A DNA stretch of 15,520 bases, from the NCBI GenBank assembly GCA_937880545.1, contig CALFKA010000041.1, positions 1 through 15,520 of the forward strand. Reading direction: 5' to 3'. Below the pieces are notes generated by a model. That model had not been told where the DNA came from and made no database searches. It saw only the letters and a list, made by a program, of their open reading frames with translations. This stretch comes from an uncultured Clostridia bacterium (GTDB lineage: Bacteria; Bacillota; Clostridia; Peptostreptococcales; Acidaminobacteraceae). The position numbers and the translations under genes were made by a program. Numbering within the stretch: position 1 is the stretch's first letter; the number at the start of each line of letters is the position of its first letter. Below, one piece after another: positions 5,987 to 13,856 of the stretch.

Positions 5987-7570
5987 TTATTCCTCGGTTT
6001 CCCGGGGAAAGCGGATCAGAAACTGGGTCTTGTACGGTGGCTGTGGCGGGTTGATCAATTCGATCGTCCCATCATGAAGTTCGATGATTCGCTGTGTAAT
6101 CGGAAGCCCAAGGCCTGTTCCCCCTGCGTGGCCGCGTGCTTCATCACCGACACTGAATGGCTCAAAGAGATGCTCTCGAAGGTGAAGGAGTAGACCCACG
6201 CCATCGTCTGCCAGAGTAAGCCTGAGCTCCTCAGCCGGAATGATGGAGAAATAGATTGTCGTTCCCGGGGGATTGTACTTTAGAACATTGGAGATCAAAT
6301 TGTCGAACGCCCGGCGAAATTGAAGCGGATCAATCGAATAGAAGGCTGACTGGTCTTCAGGGATCTCCACCTCCAGACCAAAGCCTGCCAAGTCGACCTC
6401 TTGATACTTTTCCGCCAGGTAAGCCTGCATGAAATCGAGCAGATCCATAGACTGTTTGTGCAGAATCAAATGGGGGTGATTCAGCTGAGCATACTCAAAG
6501 AAGGTGTCGATCAGCCGATTCAGATGAACGGATTTTTGGTAGATCGTATGCAGATATTTTTCCTGCTGATCCGTCGGAATCACTTGACTTGTCAACGCCT
6601 GAGCATATCCCTGAATGACGGTGATAGGCGTTTTCAGGTCATGCGAGATATCTGTCAACATCTTACTTCGGTTATTATCAAGCTTTTGGCGCTCGTACTC
6701 ACTTAGCTGGAGCCGCTCCGAGAGCTGATTGAACTCATCATAAAGCTCGACGAACTCACGCGGACCCCTGTACTCAATCTGCATCGGCTGTTGTGAGATG
6801 AGCCCCTTAATGGATTGAGAAAGGGGAAGAAGCAAACTCTTCGTCTTGCGATTGAGCCAGATGATGGAAGCGATGACGATCAGCACATATAAACCCGCCA
6901 GAACCGTCCAAGAATACTGCCACCAATTGATCGCTGTATTATACGCTTTTTCATCAAAAGCCGGATAATCCAGGACGATCCATCTTTGTTGTCCCGTATC
7001 ATTGGTATAAGCCTGTTTGGTCAGACCCGAACTTTCGCTTTCAAAATCAAACAGCAGCGCCATTTCCTGTTCAGTAAAGTATTCTCGATCCTTTTCTGAA
7101 GCATCGATCACCTGATAGTCCCGATTGATCCGGTAGAATTTATCCCTTTGATTATCTGAAGAGTGAATAATCACGACATATTCAGGTTGACCGTCAGCGC
7201 CGGTGTAGGCAAAGCTGTTAGCACCGGGGCCATCGAGAATCGACGGGATCAGCTTTAACAGGTCAGATGTCATCTCCCTGCTCTTGGCAGCAGGGCTTAC
7301 ATAGATGCTTTTTCCCTCTGCATCATAGATCTGGAGCGCGGGATTTTTGCTTAGATACTGTTCGAACAAGGCCGGAGTAATTGCATCATCTGATGAACCT
7401 TCGAGAGCACGACTCAGCCCGTCATAGTCATACCATACGATCGCCCGCTCCAAAATCTGATTGGGAAGGAGTTGAACTATGCCGATCGCTATCGCCATCA
7501 CTAGTGTCATGACGAGGTAGTTGTTAATTAGGAGGCGAGAAAAGCTGGGATTTTCATGTTGATTCTTCAC
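5987..7570 (-). CDS. Membrane sensor histidine kinase without an adjacent own regulator
   Basis: A 527-residue kinase starting with GTG at 7568-7570, preceded by a modest TTAGGT site about 7 nt upstream. Helix 1 (about 18-36) and helix 2 (about 219-239) flank a roughly 180-residue extracytoplasmic sensor unlike that of the other kinase: acidic, Tyr-rich, no Met cluster. The cytoplasmic part has a HAMP-like linker, an H-box SHDLKTP with His310, an N-box DNLISNVLKYN (423-433), DDGVGL (455-460) and GTGLGL (484-489), so it should be active. Its H-box type recalls VanS-like kinases of Bacillota, which normally follow their own regulator gene. Here the upstream neighbour is thrB, which has its own terminator, and the nearest regulator is downstream across a 281-bp gap. 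It may be an orphan, share that regulator, or have lost its partner. Confidence 0.92.
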   Translation of the reverse strand: MKNQHENPSFSRLLINNYLVMTLVMAIAIGIVQLLPNQILERAIVWYDYDGLSRALEGSSDDAITPALFEQYLSKNPALQIYDAEGKSIYVSPAAKSREMTSDLLKLIPSILDGPGANSFAYTGADGQPEYVVIIHSSDNQRDKFYRINRDYQVIDASEKDREYFTEQEMALLFDFESESSGLTKQAYTNDTGQQRWIVLDYPAFDEKAYNTAINWWQYSWTVLAGLYVLIVIASIIWLNRKTKSLLLPLSQSIKGLISQQPMQIEYRGPREFVELYDEFNQLSERLQLSEYERQKLDNNRSKMLTDISHDLKTPITVIQGYAQALTSQVIPTDQQEKYLHTIYQKSVHLNRLIDTFFEYAQLNHPHLILHKQSMDLLDFMQAYLAEKYQEVDLAGFGLEVEIPEDQSAFYSIDPLQFRRAFDNLISNVLKYNPPGTTIYFSIIPAEELRLTLADDGVGLLLHLREHLFEPFSVGDEARGHAGGTGLGLPITQRIIELHDGTIELINPPQPPYKTQFLIRFPRETEE

Positions 7571-7659
7571 ATCTATTACCTAACTCTCGTAAAGGGATCA
7601 TTGAGTACGAGTTCGAAGTGGATCTTGCTGTGTGCGTTTTGTCTACATACATCTGACTC

Positions 7660-7668
7660 ATTATACCA
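7660..7668 (-). promoter_or_regulatory. Extended -10 promoter for the solo kinase gene
   Basis: TGGTATAAT on the minus strand is an extended -10 element. It lies about 90 nt upstream of the GTG start at 7570 and downstream of the thr operon terminator. There is no good -35 box, which extended -10 promoters can lack. The rest of the 7571-7801 spacer shows only a loose GAAGAAG/CTTCTTC inverted repeat (7749-7785). Confidence 0.55.
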
Positions 7669-7801
7669 AACTCATAGGTGATGCGGGCGTTTAGCGAAGT
7701 TGGGAGAAAGAGGTGCGTCGAGAGCGTATGATACTAAAAATGTGGCAGGAAGAAGGAGCTTGACTTATCACTTCTGTTCTTCTTCGATAAAGGGAACACA
7801 T

Positions 7802-7825
7802 AAAAAAGAATCTCTGCCGAGATTC
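7802..7825 (-). terminator. Intrinsic terminator of the lysC-asd-hom-thrC-thrB operon
   Basis: On the minus strand GAATCTC pairs perfectly with GAGATTC around a GGCA loop, followed directly by TTTTTT. It starts 22 nt past the thrB stop and is a textbook Rho-independent terminator. Confidence 0.92.
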
Positions 7826-7846
7826 CCTGAGAAGCGGCCACATTCT

Positions 7847-8698
7847 TTACAGTTCTCTTACCTGTGCACCCTTCATATCAAGCCCGCAGAGTCTGAGCTT
7901 CCAACGTTTCTTTAAGGGCTTGAGTGCAGAACCCAGCGTTCCAAGTCGGTCGCCCTTTTTACGGATAATCAAAAGACTCGGTCCTGCCCCGCTCAGCATT
8001 ACTGCCAGGGCACCGTTATCTTTGGCCAGTGCAATCAGCTGCTCGGCATCATCGATCAGCGGGAATCGATACGGCTGATGGAGTCGGTCATCAAACGCAT
8101 GGCGAATCTGCTGTTCATCACCGCTCGCCAGCGCACTGAGTGTTAAGCTCAACTGAGACAGGTTATAAGTGGCATCTTTAAACGAAACTGTCTTGGGAAG
8201 CACTCTTCTGGCTTTTAATGTGGGCAGAGGAAACGAGGGAATCAAAAGTGCCAGCGCCAGTTTTCGCGAAAAAGAAAGCTTTCCATGCAATAGCATCTCT
8301 TCACGCCAACCGGATGCCACGAGACCACCCAGCATGGCCGGTGTCACATTGTCGGGATGGCCCTCTATCATGGCTGCCAGACGCAACAGCTCCTGTGTCT
8401 CTATCTCATGTTCACTGACATGCTTTGCTGCCAAAACTCCGGCTACAATACAGGCAGCAGAGGAGCCCAGCCCCTTCCCAACGGGAATGATCTGTGGCGT
8501 GCGAACACTGAGCGCCGGTCCGGAAACCCCAAGTTGCTCCAGTGTCTTCCTATAGGCCTTTATGGCAAGATGTCTTCTGTCTTCCTTGTCTGAAGTCGAT
8601 TCAAAAACGAACCTCCCATAAATATTCAGAGCGATTCCCAGGGAGTCAAAGCCCGGACCCAGGTTTGCACTCGATGCCGGTACGCGTATTTCAAACAT
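7847..8698 (-). CDS. thrB: Homoserine kinase
   Basis: Phosphorylates homoserine with ATP to O-phosphohomoserine, the substrate of the ThrC encoded just upstream. It is a 283-residue GHMP-family kinase of nearly usual length. The N-terminus PASSANLGPGFDSLGIAL (7-24) is the classic substrate/fold motif, PVGKGLGSSAA (72-82) is the ATP-binding loop, EGHPDNV is at 112-118, and SGAGPS is at 236-241. The ATG at 8696-8698 has GGGAGG 6-7 nt upstream and overlaps the end of thrC by 8 nt, pointing to coupled translation. An in-frame extension to 8767 lies wholly within thrC and is rejected. It is the last gene of the threonine operon and is followed by its terminator. No key motif is missing. Confidence 0.96.
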   Translation of the reverse strand: MFEIRVPASSANLGPGFDSLGIALNIYGRFVFESTSDKEDRRHLAIKAYRKTLEQLGVSGPALSVRTPQIIPVGKGLGSSAACIVAGVLAAKHVSEHEIETQELLRLAAMIEGHPDNVTPAMLGGLVASGWREEMLLHGKLSFSRKLALALLIPSFPLPTLKARRVLPKTVSFKDATYNLSQLSLTLSALASGDEQQIRHAFDDRLHQPYRFPLIDDAEQLIALAKDNGALAVMLSGAGPSLLIIRKKGDRLGTLGSALKPLKKRWKLRLCGLDMKGAQVREL

Positions 8699-10106
8699 CG
8701 AGCACCTCCCAAATAGCCCGTTCCATCTGATCAGGCATGCAGACCCTGTTTTGTGTGATGGGGGCATCCGCCAGCACCTTCAGCGATGCAGGCACCGGAA
8801 GTCCGGTTCTTTCGCTGAGAATCTCCAATTCCTCAAAGGGGTCGTTGCCTATCCTCTCTCCCAAGCTTTCAAGAACCACTCGGGGGAACTTAAATGGACT
8901 GGCCGTAGCCACTATAATCCCCTTCTTTTTTCTCTCACGCAGGAGTGCCGAAGCTACCGCAGTGTGTGGATCCAGCAGGATTCCCTCCTCTAACCAAACT
9001 TTACGGATCTCTTCACGCACATTCTTTTCTGAAACCTTTCCCGAGGAGAAGCCTTCGTGCTTCATTGTCCAGAAGAAATGTCTGTCTCTTTCCAGTTCAG
9101 TCATTGCCTTTTTCAGTGCTTCCTCGTCTTCCTCAAAGAGAAGGCGTTCTAAATTGCTGCTGAGGAGAATATCCATAGATGGTGTGCTGCTGAGGATTAA
9201 TTCTCTTCTCGCATCATAGTGACCGGTCTTGAAGAAAACATCGAGAACATCATTTTCGTTGGTGGCGACTAAAAGTTCTTCCATCGCCACACCCATCTTG
9301 CCCGCCCAGTATGCGGCCAGTACATTGCCGAAATTTCCCGTAGGGACACTGAAGCGAAGCGGCATTTCCGTGGAATGAATGGCTCCATATACGTAATAGA
9401 CGATCTGTGCCAATAGGCGACCCAGGTTAATAGAGTTGGCGGACGCTGCTTCTCTACCACGAGCCTTCAGCCGTCTGTGAAAGGCGTCACTGGCCAGCAT
9501 CGCCTTTACACCGCGCTGGGCATCATCGAAATTGCCTTCTATACCGATAGCTGTGGTATTCATTGACGACTGTGTGAGCATCTGCCGCTCCTGAAGAGGC
9601 GATACACCTCCTCTCGGATAAAACACAATGACCTCAAAGCCATCCATGGCAGCAAAACCCTCCATAGCGGCTTTTCCCGTATCTCCACTGGTTGCAGTGA
9701 GAAGCAGGGACTTGTTGCTGATCCCAAGATGTTTTTTGGAAAGTTCCATCAGATGCGGCAACAGACACAGTGCCACATCTTTAAAAGCGAGAGTCGGACC
9801 ATGAAAGAGCTCAAGCACATGAAAGGAATCCCTCTTTTCTATTCTTACCGGAGGAACTGATGAGAACCGCGCATAGGCCTGTCGAGCGGCCTCTTCCAGT
9901 TCTGCTTTTGTGATCCGCGAGAAAAAGGGTGCCAATACTTCTGCACACAGTGAAGCATAGGAGAGCTCTCTCAGGCGCTCCGTCTCGATCAACTGTGGAA
10001 AAGTCGTCGGAATATAGAGACCTCCATCAGGAGCAAGGCCCGTAAGAATCGCTTCTTCTGCGATTATTGGTTGAATATTCCCTCTTGTGCTTATATACTT
10101 CATCAT
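8691..10106 (-). CDS. thrC: Threonine synthase
   Basis: Converts O-phosphohomoserine to threonine and phosphate using pyridoxal phosphate. The 471-residue protein starts with the typical KYISTRGN segment. It has the PLP lysine in PTLAFKDVAL (Lys109) and the phosphate-binding TSGDTGKAA loop shortly after. GNFGN and the long C-terminal domain match the E. coli-like class. Two ATGs are in tandem (10104-10106 and 10101-10103). The first makes a 4-nt ATGA overlap with the hom stop. The ribosome site is weak (GAGA), fitting translational coupling to hom. It is placed before thrB, so enzyme order in the operon does not follow reaction order. Confidence 0.96.
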   Translation of the reverse strand: MMKYISTRGNIQPIIAEEAILTGLAPDGGLYIPTTFPQLIETERLRELSYASLCAEVLAPFFSRITKAELEEAARQAYARFSSVPPVRIEKRDSFHVLELFHGPTLAFKDVALCLLPHLMELSKKHLGISNKSLLLTATSGDTGKAAMEGFAAMDGFEVIVFYPRGGVSPLQERQMLTQSSMNTTAIGIEGNFDDAQRGVKAMLASDAFHRRLKARGREAASANSINLGRLLAQIVYYVYGAIHSTEMPLRFSVPTGNFGNVLAAYWAGKMGVAMEELLVATNENDVLDVFFKTGHYDARRELILSSTPSMDILLSSNLERLLFEEDEEALKKAMTELERDRHFFWTMKHEGFSSGKVSEKNVREEIRKVWLEEGILLDPHTAVASALLRERKKKGIIVATASPFKFPRVVLESLGERIGNDPFEELEILSERTGLPVPASLKVLADAPITQNRVCMPDQMERAIWEVLDV

Positions 10107-11269
10107 TTCTCTATAGGTATTGCGACAGCGCCAGGCGGAAGAAGTGATTTCACTTCGCTATATGGTATGGGAGCGGTAAGCCATGTATCTTCCTTGAGCT
10201 GCGTCTCTAATGCTATTTCTAATGGAGCGGTGCTGCGTACATAAAAGCGAGAAGGCACTTCGAAAGGGTCATGAAAGAGATGGGTCTTTCTTAGTGGACT
10301 CTCTTTTCTTCTCAGATTGAAAAGAACATCCTCCAGGTCTGCAAGCATCGCATGGGCTGTGGGATACCTCCCGGCGCCTGATCCCTGAAAACTGACGCGC
10401 AGGAAATTCTCACCGTAAAACTCCACTCCATTGTCCGCTCCGTCCATGGAGCCGAGGAAACTTGCATGAGGCAGGGCAACAGGGTGAACTGCTGCCTGAA
10501 TGCGGTGACCGTCTCTTCTGGCCTGCGCCAGGAGCCTCACGGCGTAACCCATCTGTGAAAGAAGGGAGATATCCTCCTGGACGAGACCCGAGATCCCCTC
10601 CAATGAGATGTCTTTCTCCTCCACTTTCCCTTGAAAAGCAAGGGTGGCGAGAATACGCAGTTTGCGTCTCGTATCAAATCCCCCGACATCATCGATGGGA
10701 TCGGCCTCCAGATAGCCAAGTTCTTTTGCTTCTTCCACGACATCATCGTAAGAGATCTGATCTCTTCGCATCCTTGTGAGGACATAGTTACAACTTCCGC
10801 TCAGAAGCCCGCGCAGAGAGCGAATCTCTCCGTGAAGGCTCAAGTCTTGAAGCGGTTTCATCAGAGGCGTCCCGCCTCCTACACTGGCTTCATATAGGAG
10901 ATACACACCGTGCTCTTCCGCCAGATCGCTGAGCTCCTCAAAGTGACGACTAAGCACTGATTTATTGGCGGTAATGACATGCTTTTTTCTCTTCAGAGCT
11001 TCACGAATCAACACGTAGCCAAGGTCGATGTCCCCTGTCGCCTCCATGAGAACTTGTACGCTCTCATCGGATATGATCTCCCAGGCATCACTGGTTAGCT
11101 TAGCGCCGTGTAGATCGATCTCCCTCGCCTTGTTTTCGTCTCGAACCAGGACATAATAAATATCAACTTTCTTTCCAACGCGCGTCTGAAGAGAGTTCTT
11201 TCTCCTGTGAAAGAGGTCCATGACTCCCTGTCCCACTGTACCGTAACCAGCTAAAGCGATGCGGATCAT
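10103..11269 (-). CDS. hom: Homoserine dehydrogenase with a shortened C-terminal region
   Basis: Reduces aspartate-4-semialdehyde to homoserine with NAD(P)H, the step committing carbon to threonine and methionine. It has 388 residues. The nucleotide-binding GYGTVG is at 9-14 and TANKSVLS at 100-107. The catalytic block LEADPIDDVGGFDTRRKL (187-204) holds Glu188, Asp199 and Lys203, and NAD-domain closure GSGAGRYPTA is at 297-306. Gram-positive homologues usually have about 430 residues with a C-terminal ACT domain. Here only about 75 residues follow the catalytic domain. They start like an ACT strand (SRFYVR, 340-345) but lack the usual PGVLA-type turn, so threonine feedback may be weak or altered. 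The ATG at 11267-11269 overlaps the asd stop by 4 nt (ATGA) and has AGGAGGAG upstream. Confidence 0.95.
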   Translation of the reverse strand: MIRIALAGYGTVGQGVMDLFHRRKNSLQTRVGKKVDIYYVLVRDENKAREIDLHGAKLTSDAWEIISDESVQVLMEATGDIDLGYVLIREALKRKKHVITANKSVLSRHFEELSDLAEEHGVYLLYEASVGGGTPLMKPLQDLSLHGEIRSLRGLLSGSCNYVLTRMRRDQISYDDVVEEAKELGYLEADPIDDVGGFDTRRKLRILATLAFQGKVEEKDISLEGISGLVQEDISLLSQMGYAVRLLAQARRDGHRIQAAVHPVALPHASFLGSMDGADNGVEFYGENFLRVSFQGSGAGRYPTAHAMLADLEDVLFNLRRKESPLRKTHLFHDPFEVPSRFYVRSTAPLEIALETQLKEDTWLTAPIPYSEVKSLLPPGAVAIPIEK

Positions 11270-12246
11270 TGTCTCCTCCTGATGATTTCTTCTGCAATCT
11301 GCACTGCGTTGGTAGCAGCACCCTTTCGCACATTGTCTGCGACGACAAAGAGATTGACACCAGACGGGAGACTGTTGTCACGTCGGATTCTCCCGACAAA
11401 GATCTCGTCTTTGCCTTCACAGTCCTCCGGCACCGGATAGAGTTCGTTCATGGGATCATCCACCACAGCGACGCCGGGGAAGTCTGCCAGCTTCTCTCGA
11501 AGCTCCTCAATGGAAAAGGGGCGCAGGAGTTCAGCATTGATGCTGACACTGTGACCGAAGCGCACCGGTACACGCACCGTCGTCGCCGTGACACCCAGAG
11601 AATCATCTCCGAGAATCTTCTGCGTCTCGTCGATCATCTTGATCTCTTCCTTTGTGTAGCCATTTTCCAGGAAGGAGTCGATATGGGGAATGACATTCCC
11701 TCTAATACGGTGAGGATAGAAGTCCTGTCTGTCTTCATCTAGGTCAAGAAGACCTGCCAGTCCGCTGCCGGACACTGCCTGATAGGTGCTATAGACGACT
11801 CGCTTGAGTCCGTAGGCATCCTGAAGGGCTTTAAGTACCGGCATGCACTGGATCGTAGAACAATTGGGATTGGCGATCAAGCGGTGATCTCCTATGGCTT
11901 CCGGATTGACCTCCGGCACGACAAGAGGGACACCCTCTTCCATGCGAAAGACACTGGAATTATCAATGACTGTCGCTCCACTCACTACTGCAAGGGGGGC
12001 GAACTTTTTACTGACAGCCCCTCCGGCAGCAAAGAAAACAATGTGGAAATTCTGTTTAAAGCTGTCCTCCGTCAATTCCTGTACGATGTACTCCTTCCCT
12101 GCAAAAGTCAGTGTCGAACCTGCTGACTTTTTGGATGCCAGAAGCGTGAGGGTATCAATAGGAAAACCTCTCTCCTCCAGTAATGTCAGTATCGTCCCTC
12201 CCACCAGTCCACTGGCTCCAACTACGGCTACATGAAATTTATCCAT
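11266..12246 (-). CDS. asd: Aspartate-semialdehyde dehydrogenase
   Basis: Reduces aspartyl phosphate to aspartate-4-semialdehyde with NADPH, the branch point to lysine, methionine and threonine. The 326-residue enzyme has the NADP loop GASGLVGG (10-17), the catalytic Cys129 in NPNCSTIQ, and the catalytic His232 in VRFGHSVSI. The dimer/substrate segment QAVSGSG is at 156-162. The ATG at 12244-12246 follows the lysC stop after a 1-nt gap, with AAGGGGAAT as ribosome site inside the end of lysC. An in-frame extension to 12318 would lie in lysC and is rejected. All key residues are present. Confidence 0.96.
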   Translation of the reverse strand: MDKFHVAVVGASGLVGGTILTLLEERGFPIDTLTLLASKKSAGSTLTFAGKEYIVQELTEDSFKQNFHIVFFAAGGAVSKKFAPLAVVSGATVIDNSSVFRMEEGVPLVVPEVNPEAIGDHRLIANPNCSTIQCMPVLKALQDAYGLKRVVYSTYQAVSGSGLAGLLDLDEDRQDFYPHRIRGNVIPHIDSFLENGYTKEEIKMIDETQKILGDDSLGVTATTVRVPVRFGHSVSINAELLRPFSIEELREKLADFPGVAVVDDPMNELYPVPEDCEGKDEIFVGRIRRDNSLPSGVNLFVVADNVRKGAATNAVQIAEEIIRRRQ

Positions 12247-12247
12247 T

Positions 12248-13558
12248 TTATTCCCCTTTAAAAGTCTGATATAGAGCTGCAACAGCTCGATTGGCATCTT
12301 CATTCTCCACCCCCACAAGGATACTCAGTTCACTGGAACCCTGTGAGATCATACGAATATTAATATCTGCCTGTGCTAATGATGTAAAGAGCTTTGCGGC
12401 CACTCCTTTCGTTCGGATCATCCCTCGTCCTACAACGACGACCAGCGCCAGACCCGGCTGTGTGGTCAGTCTCTGAGGATGACAGTACATTCGGATCTCT
12501 TCCAAGATCTTATCAAGTTTTCCTGAAATTTGCTCCTCGGAGACAATGACACTGACGGAGTCGATACCTGAAGGAGTTCCTTCCACCGTTACTTTGTTAC
12601 TTTCAAAGACACTCAGAAGCTTGCGGAGAAATCCCCGATCCTCACGCATCTTTGTTTTCTCTAATGTAAATACCCGAAAATCCTTCTTGACGGCAATTCC
12701 CGTGACGATTCCGCTCTGTACGCCATTTTCTGCAATCAATGTGCCGGGGTTGTCAGGCAGTAGAGTCGATCGAATCTGCAGAGGGATACCTGCTCTTGCC
12801 AGAGGAAATACAGCATCTTCCTGAAGCACTTTTGCTCCCATGTAGCTCAGTTCGCGAAGTTCCGGGTATGTCATGTGTCTCATCGGCATAGGATTTTCGA
12901 CAATCTTCGGGTCGGCCATGAGAAGCCCCGGTACATCTGTCCAGTTCTCATAAAGGTCTGCTTTCGTCCCTACCGCCAGGAAAGATCCTGTGATATCAGA
13001 GCCACCTCTATGAAAGGTCGTCAAGCGCCCATCCGAAAGAGCTCCACAGAATCCGGGCACGACAGCTCTTTCCATCGTAGTGAGTCTCTTATTAATGCGT
13101 CTGAGACTCTCCTCCTCATTGATTTCTCCCTCTGATGAAAAGACAAAGAGATCGGCGGCATCGACAAAAGGCCAACCGAGATAGTCTGACATCACTTTCG
13201 CGCAGAGATACTCTCCTCTGCTGGCACAGCTGGCACTGTTTTCTCCTGAGACAATGTGATCATAGACTTCCTGCAGGAGCGTGTTGATATCGAGGGAAAG
13301 ATCTAACTCCTTGCACAACATCTTAAATCTCTCTGCAATCTGCTCAAAGATTTCATCAAAGCGAAAACCGGCGGAAGCCAGCTGCGCACACATGAGGAGC
13401 ATATCTGTCACTTTAAAAGGCTCTTCAGGTGATTTACCGGGAGCAGAGACGACCACAATCGTTCTCTGTGGATCTTTCTCCACGATCTCCTTTACTCTCC
13501 GGAACTCTTCTACACCTGCCAGTGAACTCCCGCCAAACTTGCAGACAATCCGTCCCAT
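12248..13558 (-). CDS. lysC: Monofunctional aspartate kinase with two ACT domains
   Basis: Phosphorylates aspartate, the entry step to the lysine/methionine/threonine pathways. The 436-residue protein has the amino-acid-kinase start VCKFGGSS (5-12), the substrate loop ENSASC (106-111), HRGGSD (183-188) for nucleotide/phosphate binding, and a C-terminal pair of ACT domains (about 286-355 and 370-436). The second carries the NIRMISQGSSELSI signature (400-413) expected of effector-binding aspartate kinases. Allosteric feedback is thus likely, but the effector cannot be read from sequence. Tandem ATGs lie at 13559-13561 and 13556-13558. The AGGAGGG site touches the first and is about 4-5 nt from the second, so the second is chosen. 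It is the first gene after the T-box leader. Confidence 0.95.
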   Translation of the reverse strand: MGRIVCKFGGSSLAGVEEFRRVKEIVEKDPQRTIVVVSAPGKSPEEPFKVTDMLLMCAQLASAGFRFDEIFEQIAERFKMLCKELDLSLDINTLLQEVYDHIVSGENSASCASRGEYLCAKVMSDYLGWPFVDAADLFVFSSEGEINEEESLRRINKRLTTMERAVVPGFCGALSDGRLTTFHRGGSDITGSFLAVGTKADLYENWTDVPGLLMADPKIVENPMPMRHMTYPELRELSYMGAKVLQEDAVFPLARAGIPLQIRSTLLPDNPGTLIAENGVQSGIVTGIAVKKDFRVFTLEKTKMREDRGFLRKLLSVFESNKVTVEGTPSGIDSVSVIVSEEQISGKLDKILEEIRMYCHPQRLTTQPGLALVVVVGRGMIRTKGVAAKLFTSLAQADINIRMISQGSSELSILVGVENEDANRAVAALYQTFKGE

Positions 13559-13570
13559 CATCCCTCCTAC

Positions 13571-13602
13571 AAAAAAACACCCATCCATTCACGGACGAGT
13601 GT
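13571..13602 (-). terminator. T-box regulatory terminator before lysC
   Basis: On the minus strand ACACTCGTCC pairs with GGATGGGTGT (10 bp, two G-T wobbles) around a GTGAAT loop, followed by a run of seven T. Its 5' arm also contains CTCGTCC, which can instead pair with the T-box side to form the antiterminator. The run ends about 10 nt before the lysC ribosome binding site. Confidence 0.9.
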
Positions 13603-13773
13603 TCTCGCTATTCCACCTAGTGGGTTATCTGATCGTAACGTGACCCTACGTCCCTGCCTACTCATTCAGCAGGACACTCCGAGGTGGTTTTCAGCAGTTC
13701 TTTCCCGGAAGACTCGCACCATTTGTCTTCTTCTCTGAGGGATCATCCTTGCCTACTCTTCCTCATCAACGTT
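13571..13773 (-). promoter_or_regulatory. T-box riboswitch, probably tRNA-Thr responsive
   Basis: The leader has the T-box parts in order. Stem I begins GATGAGGAAGAGTAG (13767-13753). The AG-bulge motif CAGAGAA (13737-13731) follows, then GAAGAC/GTCTTC arms (13730-13725 and 13713-13708) closing a loop with TGGTGCGA. The specifier side GAAAACCACC (13692-13683) comes next, then the T-box AGGTGGAATAGCG (13618-13606), and finally the competing terminator. The specifier is best read as ACC (13688-13686) followed by A, meaning threonine. AAC (Asn) in the shifted register cannot be excluded by eye. The bulge UGGA predicts a tRNA with discriminator U, which from memory fits tRNA-Thr of Bacillota, and fits the operon. 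Uncharged tRNA-Thr should stabilise the antiterminator and switch on lysC to thrB. Confidence 0.9.
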
Positions 13774-13779
13774 TGTCTA

Positions 13780-13808
13780 ATAATATCTCTCAGTCTATTG
13801 TTTGTCAA
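13780..13808 (-). promoter_or_regulatory. Sigma-A-type promoter of the threonine operon
   Basis: TTGACA (13803-13808) and TATTAT (13780-13785) on the minus strand are separated by exactly 17 nt. Transcription should start near 13773, just before T-box stem I. The perfect 10-bp palindrome CAAGATCTTG (13806-13815) overlaps the -35 box and could be a protein-binding site or chance. Confidence 0.9.
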
Positions 13809-13856
13809 GATCTTGTAACATTACTATGTGAGTACTCTTTAGAAGTGATTGAGCTT

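Noticed and set aside
8737..9219. 160-codon plus-strand open frame
   Set aside because: It is a mirror of threonine synthase. The Ser/Leu-rich composition is typical of an antisense shadow.
11269..11742. 157-codon plus-strand open frame
   Set aside because: It is antisense to aspartate-semialdehyde dehydrogenase, with no motif and no promoter or ribosome site that would support it.
13571..13773. Lysine riboswitch in front of lysC
   Set aside because: The AG-bulge motif, TGGTGCGA loop, specifier side and AGGTGG core with the competing terminator define a T-box. No lysine-riboswitch core was recognised.
13830..13837. GAGTACTC palindrome upstream of the thr promoter
   Set aside because: An 8-bp palindrome is common by chance, and it stands about 22 nt upstream of the -35 box with no second copy.
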